This document shows, in pieces, positions 10,498-19,254 of a stretch of 33,403 nt of DNA. The notes beneath the pieces are model-generated. The model saw only the letters and a list, made by a program, of their open reading frames with translations, searched no databases and was not told the DNA's origin. Position 1 is the first letter of the stretch, and every line of letters starts with the position of its first letter. Made by a program: the position numbers and the translations under genes. Origin of the DNA: a virus; IMG/VR virus record IMGVR_UViG_3300020474_000058, positions 1 through 33,403 of that record; one strand, given 5' to 3'.

Positions 10498-11903
10498 TGG
10501 CAGTATTATATTCAAAAGAAAAAGGAAAATTAGGAACTCTTACTGGTTCTATTATAAACTGGTCTAAACAATTAACATCTAATGATCCCTCAGATGTCAC
10601 ATTATATCAGACTCTTCCTGCTGGTTATCTGAGATGTGATGGTTCAGTTTATCTTGCAGAAAACTTTCCAGAACTTGCTGCTATATTGGGCATAGGAACA
10701 AATTGTAGATATAAAAAACCAGATACTACATTACTTGATAATCAATTTCAAGTACCAGATCTTAGTGCAAAGTCTACCAAGACATCATTTGGTGCAAACT
10801 TAGGAGACTATCAGGATACATATTTGAATAATGACGCAGGACAAGAGATAACAAAATCTGGTGTAGGGTTAGAAGTCAGTAGCAATATAGGTACATCTTT
10901 TGAGATACAATATCAAGGTAACTTCTTTTTACCAGCACAAACATTAGAAATTACTGGACAACCAGGTTTTGCTAGATCTAGTGGTAACTATACAGAAGAA
11001 ACAGAAGTATTACATACAGCATTTCAACCACATGCTCACTTTCATGATGGTAAAAGATCAAGAACTGCATCACCATCAAGTGAGTTTTCTTTATTTGGTA
11101 GAAATGCATACGAATCTAAGTCTACATTATGCATCATACCATGGGCAGACAATACTACTCAACCATTATGTAAAGCAGCTGCATCTAAGCAAGTTGCTGC
11201 ACAAATGCCAAACAGAAACAAATCAAACGGATGTGTAACATTTCCATTTGGTGGTCCTAGTCAGGAAACATATTTCTATTTTGGTGGATGTTGGAATGGT
11301 TGTGATTTTGCAAATCAAGGTCAATGTCTTGTACCTGGCGATATTCCTATATTAAATTCAGATGGAAGTGGTACACCAACAGGACAAATATACCAGTTTG
11401 GATGTAATTCTAATGGAACTCAGTTAGGATGGCCTATGTATCATCAGGAGGGAAATTCACCACAAACAGGATTTTGTGGAAATATGTTTTATCAAGGTGA
11501 AATGACTTGTAGAACAGGACCTCGGTGTAACGCAGGAGGTGCAAACTGTAATGACTATGTTGACACTAAACAACCAGATACTCATGCTCAATTAGCAGCA
11601 AACTATACACCAGCCCTTGTGGATAAAGCAACTCAAGTGCCATTTGACTCACGAGCAGATAATCCTGCTTTTGCTGCTCTCAACAATACAGTAACTGATG
11701 TTGAAGAGTTTGGTAGAGATTGCATACATAAACATTTTATGCCTTTCAATCAAGACCCACATACATTTAATGTGGTAACAAAACCAACATATATTCCTGC
11801 TGATGCAATAACATCTACAATTCAGATAGATGTAAACGAGCAAAACAAGGCAGATGGTTATATACAACCATTCTTAATTCAAGAATTTTTAATTAAATAT
11901 TAA
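10497..11903 (+). CDS. Cysteine-rich tail-collar fibre protein, second of three
   Basis: 468-residue protein with a diverged collar domain at the N-terminus (GSIINWSKQ, then GYLRCDGSVY, an F-P-E-L-A helix, I-L-G and FQVPDLSAK). It carries an H-A-H-F-H cluster near residue 181 and H-K-H near residue 409, as in metal-binding phage fibres. Its middle is unusual: I count about 14 cysteines in the whole protein, most in residues ~215-360 with small Gly/Cys motifs such as GGCWNGC. That is atypical for its neighbours and suggests disulfides or bound metal. The gene starts on the last base of the previous stop and ends one base before the next ATG, so the three fibres are probably made from one transcript. 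Role in host attachment is inferred from the domain and context. Confidence 0.8.
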   Translation: MAVLYSKEKGKLGTLTGSIINWSKQLTSNDPSDVTLYQTLPAGYLRCDGSVYLAENFPELAAILGIGTNCRYKKPDTTLLDNQFQVPDLSAKSTKTSFGANLGDYQDTYLNNDAGQEITKSGVGLEVSSNIGTSFEIQYQGNFFLPAQTLEITGQPGFARSSGNYTEETEVLHTAFQPHAHFHDGKRSRTASPSSEFSLFGRNAYESKSTLCIIPWADNTTQPLCKAAASKQVAAQMPNRNKSNGCVTFPFGGPSQETYFYFGGCWNGCDFANQGQCLVPGDIPILNSDGSGTPTGQIYQFGCNSNGTQLGWPMYHQEGNSPQTGFCGNMFYQGEMTCRTGPRCNAGGANCNDYVDTKQPDTHAQLAANYTPALVDKATQVPFDSRADNPAFAALNNTVTDVEEFGRDCIHKHFMPFNQDPHTFNVVTKPTYIPADAITSTIQIDVNEQNKADGYIQPFLIQEFLIKY

Positions 11904-11904
11904 C

Positions 11905-14900
11905 ATGGCAACATATAGGAATTCCTATTCTAATTATTATTCCGATAAGACTGGTAACCATTCTCCTGTCGGATCAATTCTTCCTGTCTTTGCTGATGTA
12001 AATCTTGCTGCAAACGGTCCTGAATATACATATCCACAGCATTTATATTGTAATGGACAAACACTGAATATTCGTGACTATCCAGAATTATACAGTATTA
12101 TACAGAATACTTATGGTGGTTCTCCATCAGTTAATATTACACAGACAAATCAACCTGGTGGATTAAGAAGAGCATGGATTCAAAACAATAAAATGTTTAT
12201 GAATTTCTATTGGGATTCTAGCAATAATAAGGTAAGTGTAAAAAGACCATATCCATATGGTGCAGTGTTTAGATTTAATAATATAATAACAAATCCATAT
12301 GGTTCATTTCCAAGTGCTGGTGTATTTAATCAGGAAACATTCTATCAATTAACACAACCAACAGAAGATGTTACAGGTACAGGAGATTTTACAAATGAAT
12401 TTACATATGAAATAATATTTCCAGATACTGTTGATCTATCAACTCTTACTAACTTGGAGAAAGCAGATTATTTTATAAGATTTGGAGGTAGTACGAGTCA
12501 GTTTTGGGGTGGTGCTACCATTTCAAATGGTACTCATCCTGATCTTTTTGTACAAAAATCATTTTCATTATCAGATTTTCCATATAATATTGGAACATTT
12601 GCTTTACCAGATTACAGACAGAAAAAAATACTTGGATTTGGTACTGTCAACGGAGCAGGAACAGCAACACCAGAGAATGCAATCAATAATTTTGTTGGAC
12701 AGACTGGTGGACAATGGTATATTCCTAAAAATACATTAATTGATGGTGGTGAGTTCTTTGTAATTGGTGATGTTAAAAGTACAGGATATAATTCAATTTT
12801 AGCAGATGTTGCATCATATCTTACAGGATCTGTCAAGTATCAGGTAGGACCTATGGATGATTATGTTTTTCCATTCCCTCCTACACACAGTCATAGAATA
12901 TTATCAGTAGAAGTTGATGAGACAAAACAAGTAGAATTGAGTGGTACTCCTGTTGATAAGTTTGCTGTAACTTATATTAATAGTAGAGCAAACATCAATT
13001 TATTTGAACCAAATGGATCTGCTGGTGGTGCATTAGGTCACTCACATGGTTTGATTGGTGTACCACTACCAAATGCTCTTACAGCAACATATGGTAATAC
13101 CAATGGTATTGGAGAAACAGCAGGAACAACTGGTGGTCAACAATATCAATACATGGTATCAGAGTCAGCAACAATCGCTGTTCTTTCTGTAACATATGAT
13201 TCTAGTAGTGGATTTATAACAGTCAATACAGATGGAAACCATAACTTCTCAGTAGGTGATATTGTAACTGTAAGTAATGCTTCTCCAACAGAATTTACTG
13301 GTAACTTTACTATTGTAACAAATGGATTTAGTCTTACTAATTTCAATGTATTACCAAGAGATGGAGAAATACCTGGTACTGCAAATGCTAGTGGTACAAG
13401 TATAAATGTTAAATTAGCAAATGGTTATTTTGCTGAGACAGAAATTATAGAACCACCAAGAATATATGTTGTTGATATTAATACAACTGTAGGTGGTAAA
13501 GAACAAACATTTGAGATACCAGGTAATACCACTACAATACAAGAAGATACTTTTACTGGAACTGCTGGAACAACTGTAACAAAACCAAATCCAAGTCAAG
13601 GAACAATTGCTGGATGTCAGATCAACCTTAAAGCACCTGGCGGTGGTGGTGCGGATAGTGATAATCCTGGCACAAATGGTGGATATGCACAAATTGGTAT
13701 AACTATTGATGGTACTTTTTATACAGTTAAGGTCACAGGTGGTACTGGTGGAGCATCTGGTGCTGCTGGTGGTGCTGCTGGTGTTGGAGGAACAATTGAA
13801 GTACCACAGGCATTGATAGATGACGCTAGAATTAATGTAGGGTGGGTAGATGGTCAAGATGGTCAAGATGGTGGTATGCAAGGTCTTGGTGGTAATGATG
13901 TTTTAGGTGGTGGAATGTATGGATCACCTGTTTTATCACAAGGAGCAAATACAACAGGTGGAGTTGGAACAGCACAAACAAAAAGTATTAGTGTATCTAA
14001 TCCAACGGTAACATATACTGATAACGGATCATGGGCAGTACCAGAGCAAGTATTGAATGAAACAAGTAGAACCATTGAGATTGAAATATCTGGTGGTGGA
14101 GGTGGTAGTGGTAATGGTAATGCTAACTCTAATTGTAATGGATTCTGGCCACTTTGGAATGGATCAACAGGTTGGCCAAAAACAGCAGACGGTAGAGGAG
14201 GTGGACTTGGTGGTGTAGGTGGTAGAGGTCAAAGAATAATTGGAACTTTCACTGCTGCTGGTGGAACATTAAACTGGGAACTAGGTAATGGTGGTGGATC
14301 TGGTTATAACAGAAGATCAGGAACATCTGGTGCGGGAACAGTAGGTAATGACCCTGCTACAGGACAACCATGGGGACCTCCATGGCCAGGTGGTGTTGGT
14401 ACAGGAAATGAACCAGGAATTGTATCTGGTGTATCTGGTGCTACTGGAACTTTATCTGGTGCTGGTGGTTATGGTGCATGGGGAAATGGTGGTACTGGTG
14501 GTTCTGGCGGTAGTGTCTCAGGTATATTCTACAATGGAATCCTATTCGCTGGTGCTGGCGGTGGTGGTGCTGGTGGTGGATCAGGTGGTGGTAACAACGG
14601 TGGTTCTGCCAATGATGGTTGCTATCCTGGTGGTGACGCAGTAGGATCTGTAAATGCACTTCTTACAATTAACGGACCTATAGATTTCGCTACTGGTAAA
14701 AGTGGTAGTGGTGGAAGTTGCTCTGCTGGTGGTGGCGGTGGCGGTGGTGCTGGATGTGGTCTTATTACTGAAGATAACGCAGGATCAGGAGGAACAGCAG
14801 GAGACGGTCACGGTGGTAACGGTGGTGGATCTGGTGGAGGAGCTGGTACTTCTGCAGTCAGAGCAGGATATTTTACTAGTGTAGTCCTAGACTCAAATGG

Positions 14901-16011
14901 TTCATTACCAACAGATAAAGGATATGTAAAAATACAATATTCATATAGTCAGGATTATTGGGATAATGTTGGTGGTGCTGGTGGACAGGGTGCCACTGCT
15001 TCTATATCATTTGGAGCAGGGATAGAAACAGATGTTGTTGTATCATTACAAGCACCTGGTCAAGGTGGTGGAATAGGAACTGATGGTGGTGGTGGAGAGA
15101 TATATGTAAGATATTTTGCTAAAGAATCAGGAACTACGGTGCCAGGTGGAACTTCAACACCACAAGGAACATATTATGAGGGAGATGCCGATGGAAATCC
15201 TGTTGGTGCACCTCAATCAGGAAATGTATGGTTATCATCAACAGATCCTGGCATCAAAGAGAGAAATTTTGGACAAGGAACTGGAAATGACACTGGTTTT
15301 GCTGGATCATCCTCAAGTATACCAAACAACACAGCAAATAAAATATTAAAGTACATAGAATTTACAGGTGCTGCTTCAGATGCTGCTGGAAAAAGACAGT
15401 TAGAGGTAGGAACATTTGATCTTACAGATTGCAATACCATAGCATTTACTATTATTAGAGGTAGTGGACAAAATGGTGGAGAAACTCCAACCCAAGCACT
15501 AAATTTATTCTATAAGAAAGGAACGTCTAATAATACTACATTGTTTAGTCAGATATTGTTGGCAGCTGATACTAATCCAGCATGGCAGAGAGTAGATTTA
15601 AGTATCCCAGAAGGAGATTCAATGAGAGCAACAGACGTAACCTTAGTTATAGAACAAGATAGAGGACCTACATATCAGTCTGCAGCAGCAACTGATGATA
15701 ATTATGGACTAGGTGCTATTTCATTCTTCTATGATTCTTCAGTTCAACAAACATTTATATCTACTGGTGGTGCTACGTTAGCAGGAAACATAGACGAGGG
15801 TGGTCTACCATTAGATGGATCACTGGATACTGGTATTAATGAAGTAAGAAGAGAAGTAACAGCACAACAAGCAGGAGTTGTAACTACAGATGGTACATTT
15901 ACAATGTCATCATCTACACCTATAACTACGACTGCAATTGTGACTGCAGAGAATAACATTCCTCTCATAACTAAATACCATAGGGTAAAGTATTTAATTA
16001 AGGCACTATAA
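11905..16011 (+). CDS. Collar-domain tail fibre with polyglycine adhesin-like region, third of three
   Basis: 1,368-residue fibre. The N-terminus has a collar-type module (PVGSILPVFAD, then LYCNGQTLNIRDYPEL); an LPDYRQKKILGFG motif near residue 235 is typical of collar C-termini. H-S-H at ~330 and ~376 are potential metal ligands. From about residue 570 to 1080 the chain is dominated by Gly-Gly-Gly runs alternating with short hydrophobic strands, in two or three blocks (about bases 13,630-13,920 and 14,090-14,860, plus a shorter block near 14,970-15,100). Such glycine-rich arrays occur in phage host-range adhesins, including T-even gp38, and in marine T4-like tail fibres. A non-glycine C-terminal domain (about residues 1110-1290) resembles a beta-sandwich. 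It probably contacts the receptor, and its glycine blocks are likely sites of rapid change. The following ATG begins directly after the stop. Confidence 0.82.
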   Translation: MATYRNSYSNYYSDKTGNHSPVGSILPVFADVNLAANGPEYTYPQHLYCNGQTLNIRDYPELYSIIQNTYGGSPSVNITQTNQPGGLRRAWIQNNKMFMNFYWDSSNNKVSVKRPYPYGAVFRFNNIITNPYGSFPSAGVFNQETFYQLTQPTEDVTGTGDFTNEFTYEIIFPDTVDLSTLTNLEKADYFIRFGGSTSQFWGGATISNGTHPDLFVQKSFSLSDFPYNIGTFALPDYRQKKILGFGTVNGAGTATPENAINNFVGQTGGQWYIPKNTLIDGGEFFVIGDVKSTGYNSILADVASYLTGSVKYQVGPMDDYVFPFPPTHSHRILSVEVDETKQVELSGTPVDKFAVTYINSRANINLFEPNGSAGGALGHSHGLIGVPLPNALTATYGNTNGIGETAGTTGGQQYQYMVSESATIAVLSVTYDSSSGFITVNTDGNHNFSVGDIVTVSNASPTEFTGNFTIVTNGFSLTNFNVLPRDGEIPGTANASGTSINVKLANGYFAETEIIEPPRIYVVDINTTVGGKEQTFEIPGNTTTIQEDTFTGTAGTTVTKPNPSQGTIAGCQINLKAPGGGGADSDNPGTNGGYAQIGITIDGTFYTVKVTGGTGGASGAAGGAAGVGGTIEVPQALIDDARINVGWVDGQDGQDGGMQGLGGNDVLGGGMYGSPVLSQGANTTGGVGTAQTKSISVSNPTVTYTDNGSWAVPEQVLNETSRTIEIEISGGGGGSGNGNANSNCNGFWPLWNGSTGWPKTADGRGGGLGGVGGRGQRIIGTFTAAGGTLNWELGNGGGSGYNRRSGTSGAGTVGNDPATGQPWGPPWPGGVGTGNEPGIVSGVSGATGTLSGAGGYGAWGNGGTGGSGGSVSGIFYNGILFAGAGGGGAGGGSGGGNNGGSANDGCYPGGDAVGSVNALLTINGPIDFATGKSGSGGSCSAGGGGGGGAGCGLITEDNAGSGGTAGDGHGGNGGGSGGGAGTSAVRAGYFTSVVLDSNGSLPTDKGYVKIQYSYSQDYWDNVGGAGGQGATASISFGAGIETDVVVSLQAPGQGGGIGTDGGGGEIYVRYFAKESGTTVPGGTSTPQGTYYEGDADGNPVGAPQSGNVWLSSTDPGIKERNFGQGTGNDTGFAGSSSSIPNNTANKILKYIEFTGAASDAAGKRQLEVGTFDLTDCNTIAFTIIRGSGQNGGETPTQALNLFYKKGTSNNTTLFSQILLAADTNPAWQRVDLSIPEGDSMRATDVTLVIEQDRGPTYQSAAATDDNYGLGAISFFYDSSVQQTFISTGGATLAGNIDEGGLPLDGSLDTGINEVRREVTAQQAGVVTTDGTFTMSSSTPITTTAIVTAENNIPLITKYHRVKYLIKAL

Positions 16012-16842
16012 ATGGCAACTATAGCATCACCAGCAGAAACATCACTATACTTGAATGCCTTTGACAAGACCATTCAATTTGAAGGTATCATGAAAACTAT
16101 AGATGATGATTATTGGGCTAGCGATATAGTTCCAATATTATATCCTCTATGGGATTCTGACAAGGATAAATTAGAATTATTCGTAAAATATAAAGATGAT
16201 ACCGTCAAAATGAATAAGACTAAGTATCAGAGAAATCAGAAGACTGGAGTATATAAATGGGTATCATATCAATTTGATCTATCACCATTTCCAACAGAAA
16301 TTTCAGACATGTCTACCAAAATTATTGAGAAGTGGACAGAGTATAGACAAGGACAAGAGAACGATTTAGAAAGAAATCTCGCAGGACATTTCGCAAAGAC
16401 ATCAATATTAAACTGGACTAAAGTTAAATTAATTAGAAACTTCTTGTTAATGGACAGTGACTGGACACAACTTGGTGATGCACCTTGTTCTGATGCAGAA
16501 AAAGCAAGATGGGTAGCATATAGAAAGAAACTAAGAGATATACCAGCAGATCATGCAACAATGTCTGCTAACTCAGTGCCATTTCCTATGACACCACCAA
16601 AATGGGCTGCTCTTGCTGATGGTGAAGAATATCTTAATGCTACATCACACTTCTTTACCATACCACAGTCAGTATACAGTAAGTTCTCAACCAGAATTGT
16701 AAACTATCTTGCAATGGCAATAGGAACAACAAATATTGATGGGATGGACGTTACTAAAATTGATGTACCAAAGAATGTTCAGACATCACTTGTATCTGAA
16801 CTTGATGAAATACTTGACTTAATTGACAAAGGAGAAATCTAA
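16012..16842 (+). CDS. Tail-assembly-chaperone-like protein downstream of fibres
   Basis: 276-residue protein. Around residues 163-176 it has ARWVAYRKKLRDIP, which closely matches the hallmark W-x-x-Y-R-x-x-L-R-x-I-P of the phage tail assembly chaperone family. In many phages this domain is encoded directly behind tail-fibre genes and assists fibre folding or attachment. The N-terminal half (W-rich, charged, no membrane segment) is not recognised, so the protein is longer than the usual single-domain chaperone. The C-terminus is acidic. It begins right after the third fibre stop and overlaps the next gene by one base (TAATG). The motif and position agree well; the biochemical role is inferred from the family. 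Confidence 0.65.
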   Translation: MATIASPAETSLYLNAFDKTIQFEGIMKTIDDDYWASDIVPILYPLWDSDKDKLELFVKYKDDTVKMNKTKYQRNQKTGVYKWVSYQFDLSPFPTEISDMSTKIIEKWTEYRQGQENDLERNLAGHFAKTSILNWTKVKLIRNFLLMDSDWTQLGDAPCSDAEKARWVAYRKKLRDIPADHATMSANSVPFPMTPPKWAALADGEEYLNATSHFFTIPQSVYSKFSTRIVNYLAMAIGTTNIDGMDVTKIDVPKNVQTSLVSELDEILDLIDKGEI

Positions 16843-17204
16843 TGCCACTAATATCATTAAATCCAAAATCTAAAGAAATGTTAGTTGCTGATTATGCAAA
16901 GGCAACTGACAAATTTGTTGTAGTGATTGATAACAGCAAATATAATACATTATCAGCAGATAAGAAAGCAACTGTACTTGCATATTATACAGATATACTA
17001 CCAGAAGCAGAGATTGACAGGATATTTGAGTTAGAAGACATATATTATTATTTTGTGACAGAACTACAAGCAACAGATATTTGTTTTGATTGGTTCCCAC
17101 AACCACAGAATTTACCAGACGCAGATCATTACATAAGAGCATACGTCATAAAACCAGATGGTACAATACCATACGAGAACGCAGATCCTACACCACCAGG
17201 TTGA
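16842..17204 (+). CDS. Conserved-looking small protein, unknown
   Basis: 120-residue acidic soluble protein that I cannot assign. It has no signal peptide or membrane segment; the middle is Asp/Glu/Tyr-rich (a DIYYYF motif near residue 65) and the C-terminus ends in prolines. AAGGAG about eight bases before the ATG supports the start, which overlaps the chaperone-like gene by one base, so it is probably co-transcribed with the fibre block and may be a minor tail or assembly protein by association only. Confidence 0.7.
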   Translation: MPLISLNPKSKEMLVADYAKATDKFVVVIDNSKYNTLSADKKATVLAYYTDILPEAEIDRIFELEDIYYYFVTELQATDICFDWFPQPQNLPDADHYIRAYVIKPDGTIPYENADPTPPG

Positions 17205-17211
17205 CAATTAA

Positions 17212-17349
17212 ACAATATATGATATAATAACAGCAGTTGCACAATCATATATTGAACATTCCCCAGAAACACGAGTTGTTGCACTTGCAAATGCAAGCAA
17301 TGTTGCGAGAGCACAATATTCCAAATTTAAAGTATCTAGGGCAACGTGA
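17212..17349 (+). pseudogene. Frame fragment that may be the displaced N-terminus of the next gene
   Basis: This frame is open for about 45 codons and reads like real protein (ITAVAQSYIEHSPETR, then ALANASNVARAQYSKFKVS). It has no ATG, GTG or TTG start and stops at 17347-17349. The neighbouring +1 frame is His/Gln/Leu-rich over the same DNA, a shadow-like composition, but becomes convincing just after this stop. Skipping a single base near 17344 would join the two into one ~90-residue protein. I read this as either a recent frameshift, a sequence error or, less likely, a recoding site. Confidence 0.4.
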
Positions 17350-17488
17350 ATATACCACACAATATCAAGGACATCCTGAGTTTCATGGACAAATGATGCA
17401 TTGGTATTGGTTGGAAAACGATGGTAATCCAGTTGAAGTACCAGTGTGTGATTTTATAACAATTGATGGAGTTGAGGAAGATGACTAA
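17237..17488 (+). CDS. Small protein, N-terminus uncertain (possible frameshift)
   Basis: The open frame gives 83 residues from a TTG at 17237; ATGs at 17291 and 17300 are alternatives and none has a good ribosome-binding site. Only the last ~45 residues look convincing (GHPEFHGQMMHWYWLEND, then VPVCDFITIDG). The first half has the composition expected of a shadow frame. I do not recognise the family. The stop overlaps the next start by eight bases. See the overlapping fragment at 17212-17349 for the likely true N-terminus. Confidence 0.5.
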   Translation: MHNHILNIPQKHELLHLQMQAMLREHNIPNLKYLGQREYTTQYQGHPEFHGQMMHWYWLENDGNPVEVPVCDFITIDGVEEDD

Positions 17489-17768
17489 ATTAATGAGAAA
17501 ACGTGAGAAGATCAGAGCACAAATGAAATCTAGATTTTATTATATGTTCTGGGGTGCAGCAACAGTTGCTGTTGTAAGTGGACAACTATATGTGGGTACA
17601 TCATATCGTGTGATGGCAAGATCAATGAACAGATGGTTTGATGAAACTATTGATATTATAACCACACCAATAAAACCTAGAACTGGCACTCCTGTAATAC
17701 CTGACAGAGGTGGATATTATATGCCAGTTCCAACTCCAGAAGATTATGGCATGACCATTATACAATGA
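17481..17768 (+). CDS. Small single-pass membrane protein
   Basis: 95 residues from ATG 17481, chosen over an upstream TTG at 17463 because it follows GAGGAAG and gives the common overlap with the preceding stop. The N-terminus is strongly basic (MTKLMRKREKIRAQMKSR), followed by one hydrophobic segment at about residues 20-42, then a short Pro-rich tail. Basic residues before the membrane segment suggest the N-terminus stays in the cytoplasm. No lysis (holin) signature beyond size and one membrane pass is visible, so function is left open. It overlaps the oxygenase gene by four bases. Confidence 0.65.
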   Translation: MTKLMRKREKIRAQMKSRFYYMFWGAATVAVVSGQLYVGTSYRVMARSMNRWFDETIDIITTPIKPRTGTPVIPDRGGYYMPVPTPEDYGMTIIQ

Positions 17769-18343
17769 TACATGAGTTTGATGCTCCATTTATATTTTGG
17801 ACTAAGGTTATTAATCATAAACAGATTAAAGATACCATAGTACCTATTATAAAAACAATATCAAAGAATGATACATCAACTGTGACAGTAGATGGGTCAA
17901 CCACAACATATTATCATCAAAAGTATAGTTACTTTACAAATGACATGCTAGAGGATATAATATGGAAACCTCTAGAACAATTGCATGAAGAAAAGAATAT
18001 CTCTAAACCACAGGGATATAACTTAGATGCACTATGGTGGAACAATTATACATCTGGTGGACGAACCAAGGTTCATAAGCACGAGAGAGCAGATTGGTCT
18101 GGCATATATCTATTACATTTAGAGGAACCAAACACAACTACATTCTATTCACAGTATGGTGGATCACCAAACACTGGTTACATGAATCAGTTAAAGGTTA
18201 TGGATGATGTCACAGAGGGACATGTTATGATATTTCCATCGTTCATGCAACACTGTGCTGATATATGTACAACAAATAGAATAATAGTTTCATTTGATGT
18301 CATATCTCATTATGAGAGATCACCTCTCACAATTCTTAATTAA
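17765..18343 (+). CDS. 2-oxoglutarate/Fe(II)-dependent oxygenase-like protein
   Basis: 192 residues with the C-terminal fold signature of phage 2OG-Fe(II) oxygenases: WWNNYTSGG, then VHKHERADWSGIYLLHL, an acidic stretch, GHVMIFPSFMQHC and NRIIVSFDV. By family comparison the His of the VHKH segment and the distal His of MQHC would bind iron and the Arg after it would bind 2-oxoglutarate; the acidic ligand is not obvious (E or D of HERAD). The family hydroxylates proteins, nucleic acids or small molecules; the substrate here is unknown. It starts four bases inside the preceding membrane-protein gene and is one of six such genes in the window. Confidence 0.75.
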   Translation: MIHEFDAPFIFWTKVINHKQIKDTIVPIIKTISKNDTSTVTVDGSTTTYYHQKYSYFTNDMLEDIIWKPLEQLHEEKNISKPQGYNLDALWWNNYTSGGRTKVHKHERADWSGIYLLHLEEPNTTTFYSQYGGSPNTGYMNQLKVMDDVTEGHVMIFPSFMQHCADICTTNRIIVSFDVISHYERSPLTILN

Positions 18344-18356
18344 ATAGTAAAAAACC

Positions 18357-18674
18357 ATGAAGGACCAAGCATCAATAGGAAAAGAGTCTTCTTCTATCAA
18401 ATATGATAGAGCACTGTCTCTATTCACAGAGTCAGTAATGAAACCCGATCATGATCTACGTGGTTGTGCACACAATCAAGGTTGTTATGATGAATTGTTA
18501 GAGATACGAAAGCATGTACTTGAATATCTTAAAACCCTCAAAGAAGTCACACATCACACAAATGCTGATGAATCTGATATAATAGAGAGTGAGAAACTCA
18601 TGGAAGCAAAGTATGTCACACCACACGACAAAACAATGCAGTTCATGCGTGATACTATACCAAATAGATACTAA
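18357..18674 (+). CDS. Hypothetical protein
   Basis: 105 residues, mostly helical by composition, with His/Cys/Asp near residues 31-43 (PDHDLRGCAHNQGC) that could bind metal. No family recognised. There is no clear Shine-Dalgarno; 13 bases separate it from the oxygenase stop and an A/T tract (TTAATTAAATAG, near 18337) precedes it, weakly resembling a late promoter. It ends in TAATG, overlapping the next gene by one base. Confidence 0.65.
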   Translation: MKDQASIGKESSSIKYDRALSLFTESVMKPDHDLRGCAHNQGCYDELLEIRKHVLEYLKTLKEVTHHTNADESDIIESEKLMEAKYVTPHDKTMQFMRDTIPNRY

Positions 18675-18925
18675 TGAAAACAGAGAAGGAGAGAATGCTC
18701 TCAGCACTCGTACATATCAATGATGTACAAACTCTTATTAAAGACAATCAGTTTGAAAAGTATTTACAAGATCACCTTATTGTTGTAGAATATGAACTAC
18801 AACGTCAATTATCACTAATTAACGCAGATGAAAGAAGAAGAATTCAAATCGGCAATCCAGAATATGCTGATGATGCAGAACAACAACGATCAGAATTTTC
18901 AGATCCTACAACACCAAATAGATAA
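18674..18925 (+). CDS. Hypothetical helical protein
   Basis: 83 residues, charged and probably alpha-helical through residue ~55, with a disordered acidic C-terminus. The start overlaps the previous stop (TAATG). Its last 98 bases are shared, in another frame, with the next gene. The helical N-terminal part is convincing; the C-terminal tail could be an overlap by-product. Family unknown. Confidence 0.6.
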   Translation: MKTEKERMLSALVHINDVQTLIKDNQFEKYLQDHLIVVEYELQRQLSLINADERRRIQIGNPEYADDAEQQRSEFSDPTTPNR

Positions 18926-19043
18926 TATACAGAAACAACTTACAGATCTAAATGATTTGAAAGAGATGTTTAGATTACCTAAACCAGAAAACAAAAACCG
19001 TAAACCATTTGATACTGATGATTCTGACACAAGCAATGATTGA
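18828..19043 (+). CDS. Small coiled-coil protein overlapping the previous gene
   Basis: 71 residues. Residues ~20-48 form a clear heptad-type coiled coil (LQHQIDNIQKQLTDLNDLK), followed by a basic then acidic tail. The start could be ATG 18828 or the later ATG 18867; neither has a strong Shine-Dalgarno. The first 98 bases are read in a different frame by the preceding gene. The stop (TGA) overlaps the next ATG. Confidence 0.55.
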   Translation: MKEEEFKSAIQNMLMMQNNNDQNFQILQHQIDNIQKQLTDLNDLKEMFRLPKPENKNRKPFDTDDSDTSND

Positions 19044-19254
19044 TGAGATCCAAGAGTTAATGAACCATACCAAGAAGGATGGTACAACAAATTGGATAGA
19101 TGGTGATGACATCAAGATTAGTCTAGCAGGGACATTTGCTGCTGATAGATTTATCGTCATTGCTAATGAATCAAAGAAACCATGGGTTCCTGCTAATCCA
19201 CACCCTAGATATGACTATGAAAAGAAACAATTCATAGAAAATGAAACTAAGTGA
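19036..19254 (+). CDS. Hypothetical protein
   Basis: 72 residues starting at ATG 19036, which sits just inside the end of the coiled-coil gene; this start is preferred to an upstream non-ATG start at 19009 that would read through the neighbour. The sequence is mixed alpha/beta with a conserved-looking segment GDDIKISLAGTFAADRFIVI, suggesting a small folded domain. Family unknown. It overlaps the next gene by 14 bases. Confidence 0.6.
   Translation: MIDEIQELMNHTKKDGTTNWIDGDDIKISLAGTFAADRFIVIANESKKPWVPANPHPRYDYEKKQFIENETK

Noticed and set aside
13414-13881. 155-codon minus-strand frame rich in Ser, Thr, Cys and Ile
   Set aside because: It is the shadow of the glycine- and threonine-rich fibre gene on the + strand, with typical antisense composition.
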